Assembly: GCA_050742155.1 (NCBI GenBank)
Contig: JBOGFC010000111.1
Location: forward strand, 1-50,678
From: JBOGFC01 sp050742155
Lineage (GTDB): Bacteria > Actinomycetota > Acidimicrobiia > Spongiisociales > JALYHC01
Direction of reading: 5' to 3'
DNA length: 50,678 bases
In this document: piece after piece, positions 24,567 to 34,277 of the stretch
Layout: the number at the start of each line of letters is the position of its first letter
How positions within the stretch are numbered: position 1 is the first letter of the stretch
The notes under the pieces: model-generated
The model's input: only the letters and a program-made list of their open reading frames with translations
The model's database searches: none
What the model was told of the DNA's origin: nothing
Made by a program: the position numbers and the translations under genes

Positions 24567-24884
24567 GTGACAACCGAAGAGAGATCTCGCAGTGAGCTGT
24601 ATGCTCGGGTGGCCGAGGTCTTGGGAGACGAGCACGCCGTGACCCTCTTCCGATATCTACCGGGTGCCCCCGGCCCCGAGCTGGCCACCAAGGCCGACGT
24701 CCAGGAGCTGGGCGACCGGCTCGATGGGCGCATGGACCGGCTGCAGAGCCACATGGAGCGCTTCGACGACCGGCTGCACGACTTGCACGGTGCCCTGCCA
24801 GAGCAGACCCGCCAGCTCATCTTGGCCTCCACCGCCACCATGGTCACCCTGGCGGCCGCCTTCGCCGCCTTCTCGCTCATCTGA
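24567..24884 (+). CDS. Small tail-anchored coiled-coil protein
   Basis: The 105-residue product has a helical N-terminal region (SELYARVAEVLGDEHAVTLFRYLPG), a short connector with ATKADVQELGDRLDG, a coiled coil (RMDRLQSHMERFDDRLHDL) and a C-terminal hydrophobic anchor of about 20 residues. Similar small proteins recur in actinobacteria and resemble DUF1640/CCDC90-type layouts. GTG 24567 is favoured by GGAGGAGGGAGG just upstream; ATG 24546 is the alternative. Function unknown. Confidence 0.7.
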   Translation: MTTEERSRSELYARVAEVLGDEHAVTLFRYLPGAPGPELATKADVQELGDRLDGRMDRLQSHMERFDDRLHDLHGALPEQTRQLILASTATMVTLAAAFAAFSLI

Positions 24885-24927
24885 GCGGCTCTCGCAGCCC
24901 CACCGACCGCCTCGGTTGGATCTGGTC

Positions 24928-25848
24928 TCATCGGGCCGCCTCCCGGGCCAGGAGCGCCGCCCCGATGATCCCGGGGTCTTCGAGCATCGCTTCCAGGATG
25001 GGCGTCTCGGGTCGGTAAGCGGCACCGGTCAGGGCCCGTCGGGTAGCCGGCCGGGCCGGCCCGAGCAGCAGCTCTCCCACCTTGCCGAGCCCCCCTCCGA
25101 TCACGATGACCTCCGGATCGAGGACGGCGATCAGGTTAGCCAGGCCCAACCCCAGCCAATCGGCCAGCCGTTCCACGATCTGAAGCGCCTGTCGGTCACC
25201 TTCCTGGGCCGCCCGGGTGACCAGTTCCCCGTCCGGCTGTCCCCCGGCGGCCAGCCGGGCGATCGTCCCCTCGGGCTCCGCCTCCACCGCCTGACCGGCC
25301 ATGCGGTCGAGAGCGGTGCCGGAGGCGAGCTGCTCCCAGCAGCCCAGCAGGCCGCAGGTGCACCGGGGGCCGTCGGGGTCGACCACCATGTGGCCGATCT
25401 CGCCGGCGAACGAGCGTCCCCGGTAGAGGGAGCCGTCCACCACGATCCCCCCACCGATCCCGGTCCCCAGCGTGACCATCAGGACGTGCCGGAAACCCCG
25501 CCCGGCACCCAGGCGGGCCTCGGCCAGCCCGGCCACGCTGGCGTCGTTCTCCACCGCCACCGGCAGGCCGAAAGCCTCGACGAGGAGCTCGCGAAAGGGG
25601 ATGTGGCGCCCGGACAGGTTGGGGCCGAACTCCATCGTTCCCCCCGCGGTGACCAACCCGGCCACCCCCAGGCCGAGCGCCTCCACCGCCGGGCTCATGA
25701 GCTGTCGGATCAGCTCGCCGGGCACCTCGGCCAGGCGAGCCGGGTCGGCGGGAGTGGACACCTCCACCCGCTCGGCGATCAGCCCGTCGTCGCCGACCAG
25801 CCCGGCCGCCACCTTGGTGCCGCCCAGGTCGATGCCGATGGTGGTCAT
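24928..25848 (-). CDS. ROK-family sugar kinase (glucokinase-like)
   Basis: This kinase would phosphorylate glucose or a related hexose. The 306-residue protein has the phosphate motif IGIDLGGTKVAAGLV, VENDASVAGLAEA, GTGIGGGIVVDG, and the ROK zinc site EIGHMVVDPDGPRCTCGLLGC with its His and Cys residues. It lies 12 bp after the Gfo/Idh/MocA gene and near the hexose importer and galactokinase, which fits hexose use. It has no HTH domain, so it is an enzyme rather than a ROK repressor. Confidence 0.88.
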   Translation of the reverse strand: MTTIGIDLGGTKVAAGLVGDDGLIAERVEVSTPADPARLAEVPGELIRQLMSPAVEALGLGVAGLVTAGGTMEFGPNLSGRHIPFRELLVEAFGLPVAVENDASVAGLAEARLGAGRGFRHVLMVTLGTGIGGGIVVDGSLYRGRSFAGEIGHMVVDPDGPRCTCGLLGCWEQLASGTALDRMAGQAVEAEPEGTIARLAAGGQPDGELVTRAAQEGDRQALQIVERLADWLGLGLANLIAVLDPEVIVIGGGLGKVGELLLGPARPATRRALTGAAYRPETPILEAMLEDPGIIGAALLAREAAR

Positions 25849-25860
25849 CGATCCGGCACC

Positions 25861-26847
25861 CTATCCGTCCGCCGAGGCCAGCACCTCCTCGATGACCCGC
25901 AGGTTGGCGATCCCGTTCTCGGCGGGGATCGGCACCGGGGCGCCCTCGAGGACCGCCTCGGCGAAGCGCTCCGCCTGGACGCTGTACTGGTCGGCGGGAG
26001 GGATGGTGATCACCTCGGTGTCGAGGTCGATAGGGGGGTGCCCCCCCGAGCCCAGCAAGAGCCGGGTGAACCGGTCGGGAGGGATGTTGAAGGGGATTTC
26101 CACCAGCAGGCGGCCGAGGGTGCCGATCAGGTGCACGCGCTGGTCGTGCTCCATCTGGGTCCCGCAGGTGAACGAGGCCTGGCCCGCCTCGAACTCCAGC
26201 AGCACCGAGGTGAGCACGTCGATGCCCCAGTCCGGGTGGCGCCGCACCATCCCCATCACCCGAGCCGGCTCGGTCTCGAACAGCATCCGGGAGAGGTCGA
26301 TCCCGTAGCAGCCGATGTCCATGAGCCCGCCCCCGCCGTAGTCATGGACGTTTCGGATGTTGGCCGGGTCGAGCTGGCGGTACGAGAAAAACCCCTGCAC
26401 CGCTCGCAGCTCGCCGAGCCTCCCGGAGGTCACCAGCTCCCGCACCGTCACCCACTGCGGGTGGAGGCGGTACATGAAGCCCTCCATGAGCTTCACCCCG
26501 GCTCGCCGGCAAGCCTCCACCATCTCTTCCGCCTGGTCGGTGCTCAGGGCGAGGGGCTTCTCGACCAGCACATGCTTGCCGGCCTGGGCGGCAGCCAACG
26601 TCCAGGGGGCGTGGAGATGGTTGGGCAGGGGGATGTAGACCGCCTCCACCTCGGGGTCCTCCAGCAGCTCCTGGTAGCTCCCGTAAGCCCTCCCGATACC
26701 CAAGCTCTGCGCCGCCTCGCCGGCCCGAACCGGATCCCGGGAGGCGATGGCCACCACCTCGCAGCGTGGGGCGGACTGGATGGCCGGGATCACCTTCTGC
26801 CGGGCGACCTTGGCGGTGCCCAGCACACCCCACCTGAGCTTCCTCAT
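25861..26847 (-). CDS. Gfo/Idh/MocA sugar dehydrogenase/oxidoreductase
   Basis: The 328-residue enzyme begins LRWGVLGTAKVARQKVIPAI, carries K97 in VEKPLALS, and has GGGLMDIGCYGIDLSR, as in xylose 1-dehydrogenase or glucose-fructose oxidoreductase-like members. The substrate is probably an aldose near the hexose pathway (inference). It diverges from galactokinase with only 14 bp between start codons, so promoters must lie within the neighbouring coding regions. Confidence 0.82.
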   Translation of the reverse strand: MRKLRWGVLGTAKVARQKVIPAIQSAPRCEVVAIASRDPVRAGEAAQSLGIGRAYGSYQELLEDPEVEAVYIPLPNHLHAPWTLAAAQAGKHVLVEKPLALSTDQAEEMVEACRRAGVKLMEGFMYRLHPQWVTVRELVTSGRLGELRAVQGFFSYRQLDPANIRNVHDYGGGGLMDIGCYGIDLSRMLFETEPARVMGMVRRHPDWGIDVLTSVLLEFEAGQASFTCGTQMEHDQRVHLIGTLGRLLVEIPFNIPPDRFTRLLLGSGGHPPIDLDTEVITIPPADQYSVQAERFAEAVLEGAPVPIPAENGIANLRVIEEVLASADG

Positions 26848-26861
26848 ACCATGCCCAGCCT

Positions 26862-28001
26862 ATGGATCTCGGGCCGGCCTTCGCACTCCGCTTCGGCGAT
26901 GAGCCCGAGGTGGTGGTCCGCTCGCCGGGACGAGTCAACCTGATCGGGGAGCACACAGACTACAACGAAGGTTGGGTTCTTCCGGTGGCCGTGGACCTGG
27001 GGACCTGGCTGGCCGCCCGGCCCCGCTCCGACGGACTGCTGAGCGTGGCCAGCCTGCGCCTCGAAGTGGAGGACCGGGCCCACCTCGCCGACCTGAGGCC
27101 CACGGAGGGGCCCCGCTGGACCCGCTACGTGCGAGGGATGGCGGCGCTGCTCCTCGAGGCGGGCGAGCCGCTGGTCGGCGCCGACGTCCTCATCGACGGT
27201 GACCTGCCCCTCGAGGCAGGGCTGTCCTCCTCCGCCTCCCTGGAGATGGGCGTGGCGGTCCTCCTCCTGGCGCTGGCCGGGCGCCCGGTCGATAGGCGGG
27301 GGCTGGCCCGCCTCGGCCGGCGGGTGGAGAACGAGGTCGTGGGGGTGCAGAGCGGGATCATGGATCAGCTGGCAGTGGCCTGCGGGGAAGAGGGCCGGGC
27401 GCTCCTCATCGACTGCCGGACGCTGCGGGTAGAGCCCGTCCCGTTCCCGCCCGGCATGGCGCTGCTGGTGATCGACTCCGGCATCCCCCGTTCGCTGGAC
27501 GCCTCCCCCTACAACCAGCGGCGAGCCGAGTGCCGGGCGGCTCTGCGGGGCCTACAGGAGGCGGAGCCGCGGCTGCGGGCGCTGCGGGATGCCACGCCCG
27601 AGCTCCTCGAGGCCCACCCCCTGGCTCCCCTCCTCGGGCGCCGGGCCCGGCACGTGGTCGGCGAGAACCGCCGGGTGCACCAGGCGGCCACCGCCCTGCG
27701 CTCCGGCGACACCGCCCACCTGGGACGGCTGATGGTGGAGGCGCACCGGAGCCTGCGGGACGACTTCGAGGCGAGCACCCCCGAGATCGACTCGTTGGTG
27801 GAGATGGCGGTCTCGAAGCCGGGGGTGCCGGGAGCCCGGTTGACGGGGGCCGGCTTCGGCGGGAGCGTGGTGGCGCTCGTCGAGGAGCAGCGGGCCCAGC
27901 CGGCGGGAGGGGAGATCGTGGAGAGCTACCGACGGACGACCGGACGAGCCGGCCGTGCCTACATCTGCCTCCCCGGCCCCGGCGTCTCGGTGATTGGGTA
28001 G
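26862..28001 (+). CDS. galK: Galactokinase
   Basis: This enzyme phosphorylates galactose at C1 in the Leloir pathway. The 379-residue GHMP kinase has the galactokinase signature GRVNLIGEHTDYNEG (residues 24-38), the ATP motif LEAGLSSSASLEM, the catalytic-aspartate region GVQSGIMDQLAVACG and motif 3 GARLTGAGFGGSVVAL. It is followed after 60 bp by the hexose-binding lipoprotein gene on the same strand, a setting consistent with galactose uptake. Confidence 0.93.
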   Translation: MDLGPAFALRFGDEPEVVVRSPGRVNLIGEHTDYNEGWVLPVAVDLGTWLAARPRSDGLLSVASLRLEVEDRAHLADLRPTEGPRWTRYVRGMAALLLEAGEPLVGADVLIDGDLPLEAGLSSSASLEMGVAVLLLALAGRPVDRRGLARLGRRVENEVVGVQSGIMDQLAVACGEEGRALLIDCRTLRVEPVPFPPGMALLVIDSGIPRSLDASPYNQRRAECRAALRGLQEAEPRLRALRDATPELLEAHPLAPLLGRRARHVVGENRRVHQAATALRSGDTAHLGRLMVEAHRSLRDDFEASTPEIDSLVEMAVSKPGVPGARLTGAGFGGSVVALVEEQRAQPAGGEIVESYRRTTGRAGRAYICLPGPGVSVIG

Positions 28002-28014
28002 CATCGCGCCAGGA

Positions 28015-28037
28015 GAGCCTGGGAGATCCTCGGGCTC
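28015..28037. promoter_or_regulatory. Imperfect inverted repeat upstream of the hexose importer
   Basis: GAGCCTGGGAG faces TCCTCGGGCTC across an AGATCC-like centre in the gap between galK and the binding-protein gene. It may be an operator or a weak end-of-transcript hairpin. It differs from the TTGGAGCGTTCCAA operator of the iol genes. Confidence 0.3.
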
Positions 28038-28061
28038 GTGGGAGATACGGGAAGAGGGGAC

Positions 28062-29345
28062 ATGAAGACGCGATTTTTCACCATCCTCGGTGTACTGGCA
28101 CTGCTGGCGGCCGCTTGCGCGCCGGGGGCACCCGAGGGTGAGGCGCCGGCCGAAGGTGAGGCCACCCAGCTCGAGATCTTCAGCTGGTGGACGGGGGCGG
28201 GCGAGGAAGCCGGCCTCCTGGCCCTCATCGATCTCTACAAGCAGGACCACCCCAACGTGGAGGTGATCAACGCGGCGGTGGCCGGCGGTGCCGGCACCAA
28301 CGCCAAGGCGGTGCTGGCCAGCCGGATGCAGGCCGGAGACCCGCCCGATACCTTCCAGGTCCATGCCGGCGAGGAGATCCTCGCCACCTGGGTGGAGGCC
28401 GGGAGGATGGAGGCTCTCAACGACCTCTACCAGGAGGAGGGCTGGCAGGGGATGTTCCCCGAGCAGCTGATCGAGATGGTGAGCCGTGACGGCAACATCT
28501 ACTCGGTGCCGGTCAACATCCACCGGGCCAACGTGCTCTGGACCAATCCGGCCATCTTCGAGGAGCAGGGAATCGAACCGCCCGCCACCATCGAAGACTT
28601 CTTCACGGTGGCCGAGCAGCTGGAGACCGCCGGGGTGACGCCACTCGCCCTGGGCGACAAGGAGCCCTGGGCCTTGCTCCACCTGTGGGAGTCGGTGCTG
28701 CTCGCCACGGCCGGTCCCGAGGGCTACCAGGCGGTCTTCAACGGCGAGACGAGCTTCGACAGCCCCGAGGTGCGAGAGTCGCTCGAGGTCCTGGCCGAGA
28801 TCTTCCAGTTCGTCAATGACGATCACGCCGCCCGCAACTGGCAGGACGCCGCCCAGCTGGTGGGCAACGGTGAGGCGGCCATGAACGTGATGGGCGACTG
28901 GGCGGCCGGGTACTTCACGGTCGACCTCGAGCTGGAGCCCGGCACCGGCTTCGGCTGGGCGGCCTCGCCGGGCACAGGTGGGAACTTCCTGATCGTGTCC
29001 GACACGTTCGGGTTGCCGACCGGGGCGCCGCATCCCCAGCCCACCATGGACTGGCTGCGCCTGCTGGGCTCGGTGGAGGGGCAGGACACCTTCAACCCCC
29101 TCAAGGGGTCGATCCCGGCCCGGCTCGACGCCGACCCGGGAGCCTACAACGCCTACGGGCAGTCGGCCCTCGAGGACTTCGGCCAGGACACGCTGGTACC
29201 CAGCCTCGCCCACGGCTCGGCCGCCAACCCGGGCTTCCTGGACGGGGCGCTGCAGGTGATGAGCGTGTTCGCCTCCAACCAGGAAGTCGACCAAGCGGTG
29301 CAAGGGCTGGTGGCAGCCGCCGAGCAGAACCCGCTTGGCGGGTAG
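28062..29345 (+). CDS. gtsA: Glucose/galactose-binding lipoprotein (GtsA-like)
   Basis: The 427-residue binding protein has a lipoprotein signal (MKTRFF, lipobox AAAC, C19). It resembles the Thermus glucose/galactose-binding protein as I remember it: LEIFSWWTGAGEEAGL, GDPPDTFQVHAGEEI, SVPVNIHRANV, NVMGDWAAGYF and NPLKGSIPARLD. I chose ATG 28062 for the signal peptide and because GAAGAGGGG precedes it. It is the first gene of a three-gene importer set. Ligand prediction rests on remembered similarity and the adjacent galactokinase. Confidence 0.87.
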   Translation: MKTRFFTILGVLALLAAACAPGAPEGEAPAEGEATQLEIFSWWTGAGEEAGLLALIDLYKQDHPNVEVINAAVAGGAGTNAKAVLASRMQAGDPPDTFQVHAGEEILATWVEAGRMEALNDLYQEEGWQGMFPEQLIEMVSRDGNIYSVPVNIHRANVLWTNPAIFEEQGIEPPATIEDFFTVAEQLETAGVTPLALGDKEPWALLHLWESVLLATAGPEGYQAVFNGETSFDSPEVRESLEVLAEIFQFVNDDHAARNWQDAAQLVGNGEAAMNVMGDWAAGYFTVDLELEPGTGFGWAASPGTGGNFLIVSDTFGLPTGAPHPQPTMDWLRLLGSVEGQDTFNPLKGSIPARLDADPGAYNAYGQSALEDFGQDTLVPSLAHGSAANPGFLDGALQVMSVFASNQEVDQAVQGLVAAAEQNPLGG

Positions 29346-29398
29346 CGGATCCCCCCTCCCTCCCCCTCCCCCCGTGGGGGAGGGTTGGGGAGGGGGTT
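29346..29398. repeat. GC-rich dispersed repeat at the gtsA/gtsB junction
   Basis: C-runs (CCCTCCCTCCCCCTCC) are followed by GGGGGAGGGTTGGGGAGGGGG, forming a potential hairpin. In the permease frame it reads PPPPVGEGWGGG, the same translated signature as the repeat before iolC. It leaves the true start of the permease unclear. Confidence 0.75.
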
Positions 29399-30333
29399 TT
29401 CGCGTCTCTCCCCCCACCCGCCGACGGCTGGAGCGGCTGCTGCCCCTCCTGCTCTTGACACCCTCCGCCCTGGCGGTGGGGGTCTTCGTGTACGGCTTCA
29501 TCGCCTGGACCGGCTACGTCTCTCTCTCCGGCTGGACCACCTTCGTGCGGGACCTCTCCTTCGCCGGGCTGCGGGCCTACCGAGTGCTGGCCTCCGACTT
29601 CCGCTTCCAGGCCGACTTGCGCAACGTCATCGTCTTCATGGTGCTCTTCGTGGGCATCTCGCTGGCCATCGGCCTCGCTCTGGCCATCGCCCTGGACCGC
29701 CAGCCCTGGGGCCAGGGGTTCTTCCGCAACCTGTTCCTCTTCCCGATGTCGATCGCCTTCGTGGTGACCGGGGTGGTCTGGCAATGGCTGCTCAATCCCT
29801 CCACCGGCTACAACCTGATCCTGCGGGGGCTGGGCTGGGAGAACCCACCCCGCTGGTACATCGACACCACCATCTGGCCGGGATGGGACTTCCTCCAGAT
29901 CGAGCTGCTGGTTCCGCTGGCGCTGCTGGCGGTGGTGGTGGCGGCCGTATGGCAGATGTCCGGGTTCGCCATGGCCATCTTCCTGGCCGGACTGCAGGGG
30001 GTGCCGGACGAGCTGCGCGAAGCGGCCCGGGTCGACGGGGCCGCCGAGTGGCAGCTCTACCGGCATGTGCTCCTGCCGCTGCTCTTCCCGCTCACCGCCA
30101 CCATCGTCATCGTGCTGGGCCACATCTCGCTCAAGACCTTCGACCTGGTGGTGGCCATGACCGGGCCCGGCTCGGGCTTCGTCACCGACGTGCCGGGCGT
30201 CTACATGTTCCAGACCACCTTCCGGGGCAACAACTTCTCCCGCGGGGCGGCCATCGCCGTCGTCATGCTGGTGCTGGTCTCGGCGCTCATCGTCCCCTAC
30301 CTGGCCACCCAGCGTCGGGGAGCCCGTGGGTAG
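29374..30333 (+). CDS. gtsB: Hexose ABC importer permease (GtsB/UgpA-like)
   Basis: This membrane subunit has six hydrophobic segments beginning at LLPLLLLTPSALAVGVF and the EAA loop EAARVDGAAEWQLYRHVLLP. From GTG 29374 it is 319 residues, but that GTG sits inside the GC-rich repeat. The frame is open from TTG 29335, which overlaps the gtsA stop. No good ribosome-binding site is visible, so coupling to gtsA translation is likely. Permease identity is firm; the start is not. Confidence 0.82.
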   Translation: MGEGWGGGFRVSPPTRRRLERLLPLLLLTPSALAVGVFVYGFIAWTGYVSLSGWTTFVRDLSFAGLRAYRVLASDFRFQADLRNVIVFMVLFVGISLAIGLALAIALDRQPWGQGFFRNLFLFPMSIAFVVTGVVWQWLLNPSTGYNLILRGLGWENPPRWYIDTTIWPGWDFLQIELLVPLALLAVVVAAVWQMSGFAMAIFLAGLQGVPDELREAARVDGAAEWQLYRHVLLPLLFPLTATIVIVLGHISLKTFDLVVAMTGPGSGFVTDVPGVYMFQTTFRGNNFSRGAAIAVVMLVLVSALIVPYLATQRRGARG

Positions 30334-31135
30334 GCGGGCCCCGCTCTACGCCCTGCTGGTGGCCTTCGGGGCCTTCTACCTGCTGCCCGTCTACGTGATG
30401 ACCCTCACCAGCCTGAAGACCTCGTCCGAGGCGGTGCTCGACCAGATGTGGCAGATGCCCGGCACCTTCAGCCTGGAGTCCTACCGTCGGGCGTGGGACG
30501 AGCTGGCCCCGCATCTCCTCAACACGCTCTACCTGGTGGTGCCGGGGACCATCCTCTCCTCGCTGCTCGGCTCCCTCAACGGCTACGTCCTCTCCAAGTG
30601 GCGCTTCCGGGGCTCGGAGCTGCTCTTCACGCTCCTCCTCTTCGGCCTGTTCATCCCCTACCAGAGCGTGCTCATCCCCCTGGTGCAGGTGCTGCGCGGC
30701 CTGGGTCTGTTCAACAGCATCCCCGGGCTGGTGCTGGTGCACGTGGTGTACGGCATCCCGATCACCACGCTGATCTTCCGCAACTTCTATGCCAGCATCC
30801 CGGACGACGTGATCGAGTCCTCCCAGGTGGACGGAGCCGGGCTGCTGCGAACGTACCGCCACATCGCCCTGCCGCTCTCGGTGCCCGGCTTCGCGGTGGT
30901 GGGGATCTGGCAGTTCACCCAGATCTGGAACGAGTTCCTCTTCGCGGTGACCGTCACCAGCGCCCAGCGCTGGCCGGTGATGGTGGCTCTCCAGAACCTC
31001 TCCGGCAGCCAGATCGTGCAGTGGAACGTGCAGATGTCGGCCGCCCTGCTGGCCGCCTTGCCGACGCTGCTCGTCTACATCTTCCTGGGTCGATTCTTCG
31101 TGCGGGGGCTGCTGGCCGGATCCTTGAAGGGGTGA
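30326..31135 (+). CDS. gtsC: Hexose ABC importer permease (GtsC/MalG-like)
   Basis: The 269-residue second permease has six hydrophobic segments, TLTSLKTSSEAVLDQ after the first, and the EAA loop ESSQVDGAGLLRTYRHIALP. QFTQIWNEFLFAVTVTSAQR near residue 195 is typical of the glucose-type group. GTG 30326 overlaps the gtsB stop by 8 bp. No ATPase gene follows: the next gene is lon, convergent 7 bp away. Confidence 0.88.
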   Translation: MGRRAPLYALLVAFGAFYLLPVYVMTLTSLKTSSEAVLDQMWQMPGTFSLESYRRAWDELAPHLLNTLYLVVPGTILSSLLGSLNGYVLSKWRFRGSELLFTLLLFGLFIPYQSVLIPLVQVLRGLGLFNSIPGLVLVHVVYGIPITTLIFRNFYASIPDDVIESSQVDGAGLLRTYRHIALPLSVPGFAVVGIWQFTQIWNEFLFAVTVTSAQRWPVMVALQNLSGSQIVQWNVQMSAALLAALPTLLVYIFLGRFFVRGLLAGSLKG

Positions 31136-31142
31136 TTCCCGG

Positions 31143-33533
<2,391 letters not shown>

Positions 33534-33650
33534 ATCTCCCTCAACGTCCTTCGGGCCACTCCTGTTCCTGGACATCATGAAACTTGAGTGGAATATAGCT
33601 AGATTTCTTATTGTATATTACTGAGAACCAGGTCTGTGAAAGGAGGAGCG
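33534..33650. promoter_or_regulatory. Divergent lon/hsp20 promoter region
   Basis: This AT-rich 117-bp gap contrasts with its surroundings. It contains one CTTGAGT (33583-33589), matching one half of the HspR-binding HAIR element known from actinobacteria; the second half at the expected 7-bp spacing is absent. TATATT at 33614-33619 may be the plus-strand -10 box, and on the minus strand a TATATT box lies beside the half-site. AAAGGAGGAG (33639-33648) is a strong ribosome-binding site for hsp20. Confidence 0.5.
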
Positions 33651-34030
33651 ATGAACCTGGCGCGATTCGACCCCTTCAGCCTGACCCGTGATCTCGATCG
33701 GGTCTTCGAGGAATTCTCGCGTTGGCCTGCTCGTGGGCCCTCGTGGTGCGGACCGACGTGCCGGGCGTCGATCCCGACTCGGTGGACGTCAGCATCGAGA
33801 ACTCGACCCTGGTGATCTCCGGCTCGCGGGCCTTCGAGAAGGAGACCGACGAGCACGGGTACCACCGCAAGGAGATCTTCGAGGGTGAGTTCCCCCGCAC
33901 CATCCTGCTGCCGGAAGGCGTGGACACCGAGCAGATGACCGCCCAGTACCGGGAGGGACTGTTCGAGGTGGTGCTCCCCAAGCGCCCGGAGGTCCTCCCC
34001 AAGAAGGTCCAGGTGAAGGTCGACAGGTAG
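33651..34030 (+). pseudogene. Hsp20-family small heat-shock protein, frameshifted
   Basis: ATG 33651 has a strong ribosome-binding site and encodes a normal Hsp20 N-terminus (MNLARFDPFSLTRDLDRVFEEF), but this frame runs into a stop near 33813. The alpha-crystallin domain continues in another frame from about 33731, beginning ALVVRTDVPGVDPDSVDVS and ending KKVQVKVDR at 34030. The usual 15-20 residues between the two parts are missing, so a deletion that is not a multiple of three is the simplest explanation. A TTG at 33722 could give a 102-residue domain-only product but lacks a ribosome-binding site. Assembly error is possible. Confidence 0.8.
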
Positions 34031-34048
34031 ACCTCGAACCCTCCCCCC

Positions 34049-34079
34049 AACCCCCTCCCGGCGGGAGGGGGTTGTTCTT
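34049..34079. terminator. Bidirectional terminator-like hairpin
   Basis: AACCCCCTCCC (34049-34059) and GGGAGGGGGTT (34063-34073) form a perfect 11-bp stem with a 3-base loop, followed by GTTCTT. It lies between the convergent hsp20 and small minus-strand gene and is the best terminator candidate in the window. Confidence 0.7.
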
Positions 34080-34082
34080 GCC

Positions 34083-34277
34083 CTACCCCGGTTCCTCCTC
34101 TCCCTCCACCGGGATGTGCTCCGGTCCTTCGGCCGCACCCTCATCGGGGGACAGCTCATCGAGGAAGGCCTCGACCGCCTGGAGCAGCTCCATGCCGGCC
34201 CGGACGAGATGCACTCCGGCCCGCCGGCCCCCCCGCCTGAGCGCCTCCACCATCTCCGGGGGCAGCTCAGCCGCCAT
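34083..34277 (-). CDS. Small protein downstream of ArsA-family ATPase
   Basis: The 64-residue, acidic, probably helical protein begins MAAELPPEMVEALRRGGRR and ends in a Glu/Pro-rich tail. Its ATG overlaps the ArsA-family stop by 11 bp, which supports real translation. I do not recognise a family; it may be a partner of the ATPase. Confidence 0.55.
   Translation of the reverse strand: MAAELPPEMVEALRRGGRRAGVHLVRAGMELLQAVEAFLDELSPDEGAAEGPEHIPVEGEEEPG

Noticed and set aside
24664..26943. Long plus-strand reading frame of about 760 codons
   Set aside because: It lies opposite the ROK and Gfo/Idh/MocA genes, has low-complexity composition and shows no motif.
27552..29501. Long minus-strand frame opposite galK and gtsA
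   Set aside because: Shadow of strongly supported plus-strand genes; no recognisable domain.
33583..33603. Complete HspR HAIR operator
   Set aside because: Only the CTTGAGT arm is present; the sequence at the second-arm position matches at 2 of 7 bases.
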